64,000 nt of DNA from Bacteroidota bacterium (GTDB lineage Bacteria > Bacteroidota > Bacteroidia > Cytophagales > Cytophagaceae), in the NCBI GenBank assembly GCA_023428135.1, contig JAEYZG010000050.1, positions 1-64,000 of the forward strand, read 5' to 3'. The translations under genes were made by a program, and so were the position numbers. Positions 1 to 8,931 of this stretch are shown here, piece after piece. Below the pieces are notes generated by a model. The model saw only the letters and a list, made by a program, of their open reading frames with translations. It ran no database searches and was not told where the DNA came from. Numbering within the stretch: position 1 is the first letter of the stretch; each line of letters opens with the position of its first letter.

Positions 1-170
1 TGGGAAACAAGCCAATTCTTCAATTCAATTAAATCTTCTGTAAAAGTCCCAAATGTGCGGGTTTCATCGGGGAAATCGTTAATTTTAATCGTAGCAACTA
101 CACTCTCTTTGTGCACGTCTAAGCCTGTACATCTGTCAAAAAATTGAGGGAATTCTACCTGAGCTGTCAT
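1..170 (-). CDS. IS110-family transposase, N-terminal part (cut by window edge)
   Basis: The minus strand reads open from an ATG at 170-168 to the window edge, about 56 codons. The protein begins MTAQVEFPQFFDRCTG and continues with LDVHKESVVATI, which matches the start of the RuvC-like DEDD domain of IS110-family transposases; the Asp of LDVHK is the expected first catalytic acid. The C-terminal serine-containing domain lies outside the window, so it cannot be said whether the element is intact. It is the only sign of a mobile element here and sits about 570 bases downstream of the M16-like gene. The family call rests on the N-terminal motif alone. Confidence 0.75.
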   Translation of the reverse strand, partial: MTAQVEFPQFFDRCTGLDVHKESVVATIKINDFPDETRTFGTFTEDLIELKNWLVS

Positions 171-420
171 AGTATTTTGAGGTTTGGTTACTACAATTTA
201 CTACTTTCATGCCCGTTGGTGAATTCCCTCTTTCATGATTGTTTTGTTTTGCACATCTAGCTTTCTTTATTCAGAGAGTATATTGATAGGAATGAGTTCT
301 TCATCCTAAATAAAGGCAATCCCCGCGTTACTGTTGTAAGGCTAATTTATATATGCTTAGTAAGCTCATAGTTTATAACAGGTCAAAATTCTTACAATTA
401 TTCTAAATATAGGGGATATG
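171..420 (-). ncRNA. Structured non-coding left end of the IS110 element; candidate bridge RNA
   Basis: This stretch lies directly upstream of the transposase start, where IS110-group elements carry a long non-coding end that encodes the bridge (seek) RNA. It contains a nested inverted repeat. The outer 7-bp arms at 265-271 and 309-315 (CTTTATT/AATAAAG) match perfectly. The inner arms at 287-295 and 301-308 pair except for one bulged base, around a 5-base loop at 296-300. A 15-base unpaired stretch (272-286) lies on one side between the stems. The hairpin is seen in the sequence; its role and the exact ends of the RNA and the element are inference. Confidence 0.3.
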
Positions 421-741
421 TTATGAAGGGATTTTAAATGATACCTATGTTTTTTCGTCTTGGACTTTAATGGCTCTTTATGATCTTTTTCAAACTTTTT
501 TTTATCCAGTTAAAGAAAATATTTTGACTTGCTGGGTATATAAACAGAATTGAGTTAAGAGAATATTGGCATATTAATACAAATTTCAATAATTAAATGT
601 CCTCTATTGATAATATATAGTTGCTGGTTAGTTGCCTCAGTAATAGGTGCATTGTTGGTTTTATAGGATTATTTATGAGCTTTGATGATTATTCAATTTA
701 TCAAAGGTGTTAATGAATTAAAAGGAATCAATAAATCTGTT
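421..741. other. Intergenic stretch, no gene recognised
   Basis: AT-rich DNA between the presumed IS110 left end and the stop codon of the M16-like gene. All six frames are broken by frequent stops, and I found no convincing terminator, tRNA or promoter. The outer boundary of the IS element must lie somewhere between here and the preceding entry, but IS110 elements usually lack clear terminal inverted repeats, so it cannot be placed. Confidence 0.5.
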
Positions 742-2013
742 TTATAAATTACCTACTACAACCTCGTAAAAATTTTCGGGTTTTAAGTATTCAATAGCTG
801 TTGTTTGAATATCTTCGGTGGTAATATGGGAAAGAGTATTAAAGTAGTTTTCGTAAAAGGTACCAGGTAAATTGTTAAATAATAATGTTTTGAATTTGTC
901 TACTTGTGAGTAAGTTGTATTAATTGAGTTGATAAAACTACCTTTTAAGTAGTTTTTTACAAGAGTTAATTCTTCTATACTAACTTTATCTGTTTTCAGT
1001 AAATTAATTTCTTTATAAATTTCGTCCAGAGTTGCTTTAGTATTTTCTTTATTTACATCAGTGCCGATAACCAGATATCCATTGTTTTTCATTACGGCAA
1101 AGTTGGCGTGTATTCCATAGGTATAACCTTTGTCTTCCCGTATATTTTTCATAAGGCGAGATCCAAAGTATCCTCCCAAAATTTCTATTAGAACAGAGGT
1201 TTTAAAATAATCTTCATGCTTAATAGTAAAAAGTGGGCAACCTAACCTTATTGAAGATTGAACAGAATTTTCTTTCACAATTATTTCATTTGTGGCTTTT
1301 CCCCAACTGGCCACAGAATCGAATATTTGATTATTATTATTTAATTGATATGTGCCAAAGTACTTGTTAATTAGGTCGAAGTAGTTTGTATTTCCTCCTC
1401 CTGTGATAAGGATTGTAGCATTTCCTAATGAATAATATTTTTTATGGAATTGAATCAGGTCGTCTCTTGATATAGTATTAATACCCTCTTCGCTCATACA
1501 ACTTCCATATGGATGTTGCCCGAATAATAGTTTCCTGAATCTTGCTGAAGCTAAAAATGCTGTTTTTTCTTGATTGACACGAAGTGATTGGGAGCTTATA
1601 AGTTTTAAAGTCTCAAGTTCTTGTTCGGGAAATGTAGGTTCTATAATTATTTGAGATATTATGGGCAATAACTTATCCAGATAGCGAGCCAAGCAATAAA
1701 CTGTAAATGAAGATCTGTCAAACCCACTATTTAATTCCATGAATGCACCATAGAATGCAATTTTTTCCTGGATTTCTTTAGCAGAAAAATCTTTAGTCCC
1801 TTCAGATAGCATTTTGGCTGTAAAGTGGGCTACACTTTCTTTTGGTTCGTAAAGACTTCCTGCTTTAAATATTATTTCTAGTCGGAGTACGTCCTGAGCT
1901 CCTGATATTAATTGATAAAAGGGGATATTATTATTAAGCTTATGAAGGTTAGGTGATAGTATATTATGAAATGTTAATGCTTTTAAATCAGGTTCCTGCG
2001 TTCTTATTAACAT
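742..2013 (-). CDS. M16-family (insulinase/pitrilysin-like) protein, non-catalytic type
   Basis: A 423-residue protein with the two-lobed M16 fold pattern. The position of the zinc motif HxxEH reads HFTAK (residues 63-67): His63 is kept but the catalytic Glu and the second His are Ala and Lys, so it cannot be an ordinary active M16 peptidase. The nearby ML-EGT segment, the LFG-HPYG segment and the R-YTYGIHA region near residue 300 are typical of the family. Bacterial M16 enzymes are often a catalytic plus a non-catalytic subunit, and this looks like the latter. No catalytic partner is visible in the window. It starts 6 bases after the porV stop, so it is probably cotranscribed with porU and porV. 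There is no clear signal peptide. Confidence 0.8.
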   Translation of the reverse strand: MLIRTQEPDLKALTFHNILSPNLHKLNNNIPFYQLISGAQDVLRLEIIFKAGSLYEPKESVAHFTAKMLSEGTKDFSAKEIQEKIAFYGAFMELNSGFDRSSFTVYCLARYLDKLLPIISQIIIEPTFPEQELETLKLISSQSLRVNQEKTAFLASARFRKLLFGQHPYGSCMSEEGINTISRDDLIQFHKKYYSLGNATILITGGGNTNYFDLINKYFGTYQLNNNNQIFDSVASWGKATNEIIVKENSVQSSIRLGCPLFTIKHEDYFKTSVLIEILGGYFGSRLMKNIREDKGYTYGIHANFAVMKNNGYLVIGTDVNKENTKATLDEIYKEINLLKTDKVSIEELTLVKNYLKGSFINSINTTYSQVDKFKTLLFNNLPGTFYENYFNTLSHITTEDIQTTAIEYLKPENFYEVVVGNL

Positions 2014-2019
2014 CTTAAA

Positions 2020-3225
2020 TTATTCTGTTATTGTTTGTATCTCTTGTTGGCTCTTTCTTTCAAAATTGAAATGCAGTGTAAACCTTAACGTTTCTGCTAG
2101 AGGATTGTTAGACCTAACGGGTACAAGATATGCGAAGTCTAAACCAAAGACCTGATATCTTATCCCAAAGCCTAATGTAAAATACTTTCTGTTTCCTTTA
2201 TGAGGGTTTTCATAAAAATATCCACCTCTAACTGCAAATAAGTCATTATACCAATATTCTATCCCTCCAGATAAAATGATTTCTTGCATTTCTTCTTTAA
2301 ATCCTCCTGGAGCATCTGAAAATGAACCAAGTACTCCGTTTAATAGGTTTCTATCAGGATCTTTCCCTTTAACAATATTGTTCAAACTATCCCTCTGAGG
2401 AGGAGTTGGAACTAATAACTTATTAGCATCTAAAGCAAAGACCAGTTTGTTGTATGGATCTAATTCAGTTGTTATCGCAGTACCAACTCTCAGGCTTGTA
2501 GGAATGAAGTCTTTTTGACTACTATTTGTATAAGATATTTTTGCTCCGAGGTTTGATAACATTGCACCAAGAGCAATGTTAGTATTTGTTCCTGCTATTA
2601 TGTAATCATTGTTGAAATATACTCCAATGTCTCCTGCTGCTGTATTTCCTGGTTTAGCTGCGGTAGTTGTACCCGAATTGTTGATAGATATGCTACCTGA
2701 AAGGTTCGAATGAATGTATTTAAGACCTACTGCAACCCCTAATGTTTTACTCAATTTTCTTGAGTAACAGCCTGTGAATGAGAACTCTTTTGGGCGAAAA
2801 TCACCCATGTTGTTGCCATTAATATCTGTAAAGGTGATATTCCCAAGATTGAAGTAATTCATTGATATTCCGATAGCTTCTTCTTTTCTAAGCTTTTTAT
2901 AGCCCGACAGGTAAGAAAGTGACATATCATTGACAAGTTTTCTAAGCCATGGAGTATAACTAATGGCAAATCCCATATCTTTCTCGGCAAAGGCTAGTTT
3001 AGCAGGGTTCCAGAAGATTGAATTGGCATCTGGAGATATTGCAGCTCCTACATCGCCCATGGCACCGGATCTGGCATCTGGTGATATGGTTAAGAAAGGC
3101 GTTGCAGTTGTTATTGGGTTTCGCTCAACATCTTGTCCTCCTAAAGTAACTCCAGAACCTTGCCCCAAGGATATTTGGTTGGTAAATACTACAATGCTCA
3201 AACTAAAAAATATTCTTTTTATCAT
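2020..3225 (-). CDS. porV: Type IX secretion outer-membrane protein PorV (LptO)
   Basis: A FadL-like outer-membrane beta-barrel. PorV carries T9SS substrates from the SprA translocon to the attachment complex, where it binds PorU. The conserved N-terminal block with TATPFLTISPDARSGAMGD, then NSIFWNPAKLA and the pattern ending DFAYLVPV, is diagnostic. An upstream in-frame ATG at 3246 exists, but the ATG at 3225 gives a proper signal peptide (MIKRIFFSLSIVVFTNQ...SLGQ), so I chose it: 401 residues. The gene follows porU after about 43 bases and precedes the M16-like gene by 6, consistent with one minus-strand operon. Confidence 0.93.
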   Translation of the reverse strand: MIKRIFFSLSIVVFTNQISLGQGSGVTLGGQDVERNPITTATPFLTISPDARSGAMGDVGAAISPDANSIFWNPAKLAFAEKDMGFAISYTPWLRKLVNDMSLSYLSGYKKLRKEEAIGISMNYFNLGNITFTDINGNNMGDFRPKEFSFTGCYSRKLSKTLGVAVGLKYIHSNLSGSISINNSGTTTAAKPGNTAAGDIGVYFNNDYIIAGTNTNIALGAMLSNLGAKISYTNSSQKDFIPTSLRVGTAITTELDPYNKLVFALDANKLLVPTPPQRDSLNNIVKGKDPDRNLLNGVLGSFSDAPGGFKEEMQEIILSGGIEYWYNDLFAVRGGYFYENPHKGNRKYFTLGFGIRYQVFGLDFAYLVPVRSNNPLAETLRFTLHFNFERKSQQEIQTITE

Positions 3226-3268
3226 CGCTGTGAATTTGAATTTCAAAATTAAAATTTTAAATCAATTA

Positions 3269-6200
3269 TTAGTTAAGAACTACTAGCTTTTGGTATTTAA
3301 ATTTGTGGTTACCATCTCTGAGTGATTTCACATTTAATTTATATACATATACTCCTTTTCCTATTTTATCTCCGAATTCATCACGACCATCCCAATGAAT
3401 TCCTGATACATGACTTGGACTTGTATATAACCTATTGGAAATGGTTTTGACAAGTTTTCCAGAAACTGTATAGATTTGTATCATCACGTCAATGTCTTCT
3501 CCTGCTCTGTTGTGATCAAAATGAAATTCGGTATTGGTAGAGAATGGATTGGGATAGTTCAGAATGTGATCAAGGGTTATTGACTCATTGTTAACTACAA
3601 CAAATTCAAGGTAAGCTTCAGCAGAGTTATTATAAGTATCCCACGCCTTAATTTTAATTGAGTGATTGCCAGGCGTCAAATTTTTTAGCGGGTAATTTAC
3701 AGTTCCATTTTTATAGTCATCTAAATTGGAACTGTAAAATTCATTTAGGTATATTATTTCATTGGAGTTGTCTATGGTCATGGAAATTTCATGACCTATA
3801 CCTGCAGAGGCAAGATTAATCCCGTTTTCATCAAATAGCTTAATAATTAATTTGGGATTAGAACCAGTAGATCCGCCAAAAACAAATGAGTCGTCATTTA
3901 AAAATGATTTAATGACAGGTGGAGTATTGTCTTCTGCTGCATTTTTATTAGTTCCTCCGATTACAAGATTAAAAGATGCTCCTTTGGCATCTCTGAGCGC
4001 AGGGAAATTGCTGGCATAAAAGCTGGCCTTACCATTGCTGTATTGATATGAAATATCTTTTGGAATAACAAATTCTAATGAAAACTTACCATTTTTTATT
4101 GAGGCAGGACCATCATAAATAAGACTATTCTGTAATCTAACACTCGTAATAGGGTTTTCTAAGGTGGTAATCGTATTCTTTTTATCGTAAAGTGTAAGAG
4201 TTAAAACACCATTATAGTCTTCAATGATACTTCCACCTGATCTCACTTCACCTTCAAGTTTAACTTTCTCAAGTGCTTTAATTGTATCGCTTATAATACC
4301 TGTAACATCCATGCCATTTACCCTTGTAAGAACAATTTCTTCTATTGGGTAATTTAACGTTAGCGCTGGATCTGCTAATAAGGCATAGTTCCTATTGTTA
4401 ATACCAGAGTTACTCTTGTTTTTAGTTGGCTGCATAATTTCTCCAAGCCGCTGGTATCTGTTACCTTTCTTTTGAAATACAGCATTATAAAAGGCAACAT
4501 TAATAGCCTCATTGGTATTTGAATAAACTGGTCTTGTAGATGCTAGTGACCCTATGGCTCCCCCACTGGCACTTAATACTGCAGTTTCTATTCCTGAAAC
4601 AACAGCAGGATAGTCGTATCGCCCAAACTGACAAGTTGCAGCTACTATAAATGGAAGTTGGTCAATATTTTTCCACTTGGAGATGATAGTAGTATTTAAA
4701 ATATTTTCCTGAGCTAGCTGCAATTCTCCCCCGTGTCCAGTGTAGTTCAATAAAAATATACCTTTATCAATATCATTTTGAATTACTTCAGCAGCAGCAG
4801 GACAGGTAGTACCTGAAGGGCTATATACCATTGGATAGGCTGCAAGGTATACTTTATTAATATTATAATGAGGGTAATTTTGTTCAAGTTTGTTGGATAG
4901 TATTTCAGCCGAGTTTAAATGGAGATTACTGTTATATTGATTGTCAGCAACTAAAGTGATTCTGTTTCTCCATTTTCCCAATGACTGATTGCTCTTGTAG
5001 GTTTTAATTTTGTCAACTATAGCATATGCTTCTGCTGTTGTTTTTACCGGAAGTCGCCCTATGCCTAAATCTAAAGTTGCATCTCCACTAAGTTTTTCAA
5101 TCCACTCTCCTTCATAAGAATCCATAAAACCATAATAATCATCGGATGAATATGAAAATATCGGATGTAATGATTCCCTTGATTCATAGGTTGGAACAAA
5201 ATTGGTATTATTAGTTAACCTGTCTTTATAATCCACAGAGCAATCTCCAAATAAAGTTACATAATGTAAGCTGTCACCAAGGGAGCTTCTGTCATAAACC
5301 ATTTTAATAAAGTCTCTGATTGCTGTAATATCTTGAGCTCCTGAAGAAAATTCATTATATATCTTTTTTACTGTTACAACATAACAGTCCTGGTTGTCAT
5401 AAGATTTATGGAATTGAGCCAATTGATTTGCAGCATCTTCAAACTCTTCCGTGGTAATAATAAGATTTTCAGGAATATTGGGTGCAATTATACCGTGGAG
5501 ATTTTGATTTGCAACTTTGCCGTTATAGACAGGCCCACTGAGATTATTAATGTTAAAAATTACAAATTCCTTTAAGGTGCCTGTATTAGTTGAAAAGGAC
5601 ACAGTATCTGCCGTAAAGGAATAATTTTGTTTTTTTACATACAAAGGATCGGTAATATCCCATAAAATTTCTGTCCCCTGTGTGCCTGAAATTTTAAATT
5701 CGGAAATGTTATAGTTAAGACTTGGTATGGATCTGAAAGAGGTCTGATTACTATATAGTCTTAAACGCTTTTGGGCAAAGATTTCAAAATAGTCATGATA
5801 GCCTCTTGCTTCACTTCTCCCCGCTTTATTAAAAACATATTTAATTGAAATGTTAGAACTATTATTAATTGCAGAGCTATTGATTTTGAATAATTCTGTT
5901 TTCAATTCTCCTACATAAGGGTACTCCGCATTGGGATTCTCAAAGTAGGCAGGGGTAGTAAAATTATGGGAGCCGATTGCCACATTGTTAAAATATATAT
6001 TGAAAGAGCTTGCGGCGGATGATCTTCCTATACATGCGGATCTTAACACTATATCACTATTAGTAATAATGCCTGTTGCATCGTATGGGTATGTATATTG
6101 AAGGTTGTAGTTAAAGATATCACCAATCCAGAGTCTACCACTTGGTTTTATAGGCTCAACCATTACCTGTGCTTCATCTTTTTCGAAAAAATATCTGTCG

Positions 6201-7159
6201 TCAAATTGAGTAATAGTTTGTTCTGCACCTGTTTCTGATGCCTGTTCAGAAATCCGAAGGCCATTGTCCGGACCTATAGTCAGAAAGTAATAAGCAAAAT
6301 CTGAATAAATATTGAATGTGTGGTTGAAGGTTTGATTTGTAGAATCATATCTCCAGGTATGTGGACCTAACCCATAAAAGAGGATAAAATCGCCCTGGTC
6401 AAATTTACCATCAGCTTCACCTGATACATAAATAGCATTTTCAACTAGGTCATCATATCTTGGAGCATCGTTTTTTTGAGAAAGCATACCGCCTCCATTA
6501 CCATATATTTTGATTTGCTTAGGATTTATGGAAGATGGGTTTAATCCTAGATTTGTGAGGAAATTATAGTCAATTTTAAAAACTCCGGAATTAGAAATAC
6601 TTAATTTGTACCAGTCTCCTAATGAAAGGACAGAATTTGTAGTTGAAGCTGTTCTGGTAATGGATCTTCCTGACCTCTTTGTAATTTTGTTAGAAGCTGG
6701 AACTGACTCAGACGTTTGAGACGTTTTATAGGTGTATGAAAATTTATGGATTTTTTGAAATGAACCAGCTGAAGCTTTTATAGGAACGATATAAATTTCG
6801 CTTAGCGGTTTTCCTTTATAGTATCGTATAAAAATTTTTGTTTCGAATGCGTTTGCAGGAGAGTTTTTTATAAGATCTGCATCTGCACTACCCATGATTT
6901 CTGTTGAATCTGCCTGAATATTAATGTCTTGTACCCTTTCGTTGTATATCCGTAGTACAAAAGAGGGTAAATAATCCTGAGGTTCTACATGAAATGCTTC
7001 TTCAAAATTAGGAACTAATCTTGTTTTAGCTTGGTTATCCAAAACAGAAACTGGAGATGTCCACTTTAACTTGATGGAGTTTTTAGTGTCTGGATTTTGA
7101 GCTTTGGCACTGAATGTGTATATCAGTAGAAGAAATAATAGCTTCGTTTCTAATTTCAT
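3269..7159 (-). CDS. porU: Type IX secretion sortase PorU (C25-like cysteine peptidase)
   Basis: A 1296-residue PorU. The enzyme removes the C-terminal sorting domain of T9SS cargo at the cell surface and helps attach the cargo to anionic lipopolysaccharide. It has a signal peptide (LLFLLLIYTFSAKAQ), an N-terminal prodomain-like part, then a C25 gingipain-type peptidase domain. The expected catalytic His is in NYTGHGGE (about residue 808) and the Cys in AATCQFGRYDYP (about 842). The C-terminus carries an Ig-like and CTD-like region with ILNYPNPF and a GKGVYVYKL turn, as usual for PorU. It heads the porU-porV-M16 set. A strong hairpin ends 4 bases upstream of its start codon. A full-length paralogue lies at 8984-12868. 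Confidence 0.93.
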   Translation of the reverse strand: MKLETKLLFLLLIYTFSAKAQNPDTKNSIKLKWTSPVSVLDNQAKTRLVPNFEEAFHVEPQDYLPSFVLRIYNERVQDINIQADSTEIMGSADADLIKNSPANAFETKIFIRYYKGKPLSEIYIVPIKASAGSFQKIHKFSYTYKTSQTSESVPASNKITKRSGRSITRTASTTNSVLSLGDWYKLSISNSGVFKIDYNFLTNLGLNPSSINPKQIKIYGNGGGMLSQKNDAPRYDDLVENAIYVSGEADGKFDQGDFILFYGLGPHTWRYDSTNQTFNHTFNIYSDFAYYFLTIGPDNGLRISEQASETGAEQTITQFDDRYFFEKDEAQVMVEPIKPSGRLWIGDIFNYNLQYTYPYDATGIITNSDIVLRSACIGRSSAASSFNIYFNNVAIGSHNFTTPAYFENPNAEYPYVGELKTELFKINSSAINNSSNISIKYVFNKAGRSEARGYHDYFEIFAQKRLRLYSNQTSFRSIPSLNYNISEFKISGTQGTEILWDITDPLYVKKQNYSFTADTVSFSTNTGTLKEFVIFNINNLSGPVYNGKVANQNLHGIIAPNIPENLIITTEEFEDAANQLAQFHKSYDNQDCYVVTVKKIYNEFSSGAQDITAIRDFIKMVYDRSSLGDSLHYVTLFGDCSVDYKDRLTNNTNFVPTYESRESLHPIFSYSSDDYYGFMDSYEGEWIEKLSGDATLDLGIGRLPVKTTAEAYAIVDKIKTYKSNQSLGKWRNRITLVADNQYNSNLHLNSAEILSNKLEQNYPHYNINKVYLAAYPMVYSPSGTTCPAAAEVIQNDIDKGIFLLNYTGHGGELQLAQENILNTTIISKWKNIDQLPFIVAATCQFGRYDYPAVVSGIETAVLSASGGAIGSLASTRPVYSNTNEAINVAFYNAVFQKKGNRYQRLGEIMQPTKNKSNSGINNRNYALLADPALTLNYPIEEIVLTRVNGMDVTGIISDTIKALEKVKLEGEVRSGGSIIEDYNGVLTLTLYDKKNTITTLENPITSVRLQNSLIYDGPASIKNGKFSLEFVIPKDISYQYSNGKASFYASNFPALRDAKGASFNLVIGGTNKNAAEDNTPPVIKSFLNDDSFVFGGSTGSNPKLIIKLFDENGINLASAGIGHEISMTIDNSNEIIYLNEFYSSNLDDYKNGTVNYPLKNLTPGNHSIKIKAWDTYNNSAEAYLEFVVVNNESITLDHILNYPNPFSTNTEFHFDHNRAGEDIDVMIQIYTVSGKLVKTISNRLYTSPSHVSGIHWDGRDEFGDKIGKGVYVYKLNVKSLRDGNHKFKYQKLVVLN

Positions 7160-7163
7160 AGAT

Positions 7164-7215
7164 AAAAAAACAACTGTTTATATCTTGCCTAGTTTGCAGG
7201 CGAGATATAAACGGT
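7164..7215 (-). terminator. Strong hairpin with T-run abutting the porU start
   Basis: Inverted repeat with 18-base arms (7173-7190 and 7198-7215), a 7-base loop and two non-Watson-Crick positions. In the minus-strand direction it is followed by TTGTTTTTTT, the form of an intrinsic terminator for the pssA/purS-remnant transcript. The T-run ends only 4 bases before the porU ATG. The two mismatched positions would be G-U wobbles in plus-strand RNA but A-C mismatches in minus-strand RNA. It may end upstream transcription, or act as an attenuator in the porU leader. Confidence 0.65.
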
Positions 7216-7245
7216 CTTTTAAGTTATTTATTATGCTTGTTTAAT

Positions 7246-7445
7246 TTAAAACTGTATCTTATCTATAATCGGGTTGATTATTAGCTTTTTACAGTTGGTA
7301 TTTACTTTTCCTATAAGCGTCTTGTCAAATTCAATAGCATGTACAGTTGGATTTCCAAGATTATTCAACTCGGGTTATACTACTTTTATTGAAGATCGGT
7401 CGACGTTTGGGCCAGCATTACTTCAACTTCGGCAATAAACTTCAT
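7246..7445 (-). pseudogene. purS: Decayed purS (FGAM synthase small subunit) remnant
   Basis: After an ATG at 7445 the minus strand reads MKFIAEVEVM, the typical Bacteroidota PurS start. It then meets a stop and needs a frameshift. A second frame gives VDRSSIKVV, a stop, then LNNLGNPTVHAI, DKTLIGKV, and CKKLIINPIIDKIQF before TAA at 7248-7246. These match in order the DPQGKAV, LxNLG, RIGK and ACKKLLANPIxExYxF blocks of PurS as I remember them. About 200 bases remain of the usual 240-250, with at least one frameshift, an internal stop and a probable loss of about ten codons before CKKL. It lies 6 bases after the pssA stop. An intact purS must be elsewhere if the pathway works. Part of purH is at the other end of this window. 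Confidence 0.7.
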
Positions 7446-7451
7446 TTTATA

Positions 7452-8159
7452 TTATTTCGATTTATTAAATATTGAATTATTGATGACTGACAAAATTACG
7501 TATAAAATTACTATTAATGGTATGGCTGCTAATTTTATTAAAAGTAAAAGGATGACACTGATTAATAGGAAAATATAAATAATCTGGTTGTCTCTCCAAT
7601 TAAATGTTTTAAACTTTAAGGCAAACAGTGGAATTTCCGAAACCAGAAGAAAGGACATTATTACACTTAGCGAAATAATGAAAAAGGGATTGAGGATGAT
7701 AAAATTCAGATTAAAATCCGAATTAAATTCAGTAATTAAAGGAAGTGATCCAATGAGAAGGGCATTCGCAGGTGTGGGTACTCCAATAAACGAGCCTGTT
7801 TGACGTGGATCATTATTGAATTTAGCCAGGCGGAGTGCAGAAAATACTGGAACAATTAATGGAATGTATTTTATCCCGAAAGGAAGATTACCATTGGTCG
7901 ATAATAAATTAAATAATATTATACCAGGCAATAATCCAAAAGTGATTACATCTGCAAGGGAATCGAGATCTTTACCAATAGGAGAAGATGCCTTAACTAT
8001 GCGGGCTATAAATCCATCAAAGAAGTCAAAAATTGCCCCTGCAATGATCAAAAGTGCCGCATTTACAAGGTTGCCTCTAAATGCTTCGGTAATTCCAATA
8101 CAGCCAGACAGAAGGTTTAAACAAGTAATGAAATTTGGGATATGCTTTTTTATAATCAT
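7452..8159 (-). CDS. pssA: CDP-diacylglycerol-serine O-phosphatidyltransferase
   Basis: A 235-residue integral membrane enzyme that makes phosphatidylserine from CDP-diacylglycerol and serine, the first step to phosphatidylethanolamine. The CDP-alcohol phosphotransferase signature D-x2-DG-x2-AR-x8-G-x3-D-x3-D is complete near residues 45-67 (FDFFDGFIAR ... GKDLDSLAD). Several hydrophobic segments follow. Its start overlaps the stop of the upstream MBL hydrolase (ATGA), so the two are translationally coupled. The decayed purS follows after 6 bases. Confidence 0.93.
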   Translation of the reverse strand: MIIKKHIPNFITCLNLLSGCIGITEAFRGNLVNAALLIIAGAIFDFFDGFIARIVKASSPIGKDLDSLADVITFGLLPGIILFNLLSTNGNLPFGIKYIPLIVPVFSALRLAKFNNDPRQTGSFIGVPTPANALLIGSLPLITEFNSDFNLNFIILNPFFIISLSVIMSFLLVSEIPLFALKFKTFNWRDNQIIYIFLLISVILLLLIKLAAIPLIVILYVILSVINNSIFNKSK

Positions 8160-8803
8160 TTTATTATTGCACAGTAAGGATTGTAACGTTTTTCTTCTCC
8201 AATGGTGGTGGAAGGACCATGTCCAGGAAATATTGTTGTATTATCCGGAAGTGCAAATAACTTTGTTTGTATACTGTTAATTAATGTTTCAAAATTTCCT
8301 CCGGGAAGGTCTGTTCTTCCGATGCTTCTGTTAAAAAGAACATCCCCTGCAATACAAAAATCTTGCTCTTTACTATAAAATGCGATGTGTCCAGGAGCAT
8401 GTCCTGGTACAAATAGAACCTCCAATTCAGAATTTCCGAATTTTACTTTGTCCCCTTCATTCAAATAGTACTCTGGCTCTGTGCCATGATACGCGGCAAA
8501 TCCATAATTGAATGCATAACTTTTTACTGCTCTTAATAGATTCAATTCTATCGGATGAATGCCCAATTCTACTTTATATTTATCTTTTACAAAACTATTA
8601 CCTAAAACATGATCTACGTGACAATGAGTGTTGATCAAAAGTTTTACCTTTAAATCTTTTAATTTAATAAAAGCTATAAGTTCTTCCTGCTCATCTTTTT
8701 CATAGCAGCCTGGGTCGACAATTAATGCTTCTCGGGTTTCGTCGAACAGAATATAGGTATTTTCCTGAAAGGGATTAAAGACAAATGAGTGGATCTGAAT
8801 CAT
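8156..8803 (-). CDS. MBL-fold metallohydrolase (glyoxalase II-like)
   Basis: A 215-residue metallo-beta-lactamase-fold protein. The metal-binding motif HCHVDH is at about residues 59-64, followed by PGHAPGHIAFY, the metal-bridging Asp in IAGDVLF, and the final His in FPGHGPSTTIGEE. This pattern fits the small hydroxyacylglutathione hydrolase-like MBL group in Bacteroidota, whose natural substrate is mostly unproven. It overlaps the pssA start by 4 bases. The region upstream, after the second porU stop, holds two hairpins. Confidence 0.88.
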   Translation of the reverse strand: MIQIHSFVFNPFQENTYILFDETREALIVDPGCYEKDEQEELIAFIKLKDLKVKLLINTHCHVDHVLGNSFVKDKYKVELGIHPIELNLLRAVKSYAFNYGFAAYHGTEPEYYLNEGDKVKFGNSELEVLFVPGHAPGHIAFYSKEQDFCIAGDVLFNRSIGRTDLPGGNFETLINSIQTKLFALPDNTTIFPGHGPSTTIGEEKRYNPYCAIIK

Positions 8804-8890
8804 TATAAAGGTTTAATAGCAAATTCGATTTGTAAATTACCAATATTCATTGGAATAGCATCTAAAATGTTAATGTTTTTTGGAAGAGGT

Positions 8891-8925
8891 TAAAATCAAC
8901 CCTTATATTAAAATGGTTGATTTTA
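8891..8925. repeat. Inverted repeat downstream of the second porU
   Basis: Perfect 11-base arms (TAAAATCAACC at 8891-8901 and its complement at 8915-8925) around a 13-base spacer. No T-run follows on the minus strand, so it is not a standard intrinsic terminator, although it lies just after the end of the porU paralogue. Confidence 0.5.
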
Positions 8926-8931
8926 TTACGA

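Noticed and set aside
7246..7445. A short functional gene beginning MKFIAEVEVM
   Set aside because: The frame stops after 19 codons and the matching downstream blocks lie in another frame, so it is treated as a purS remnant.
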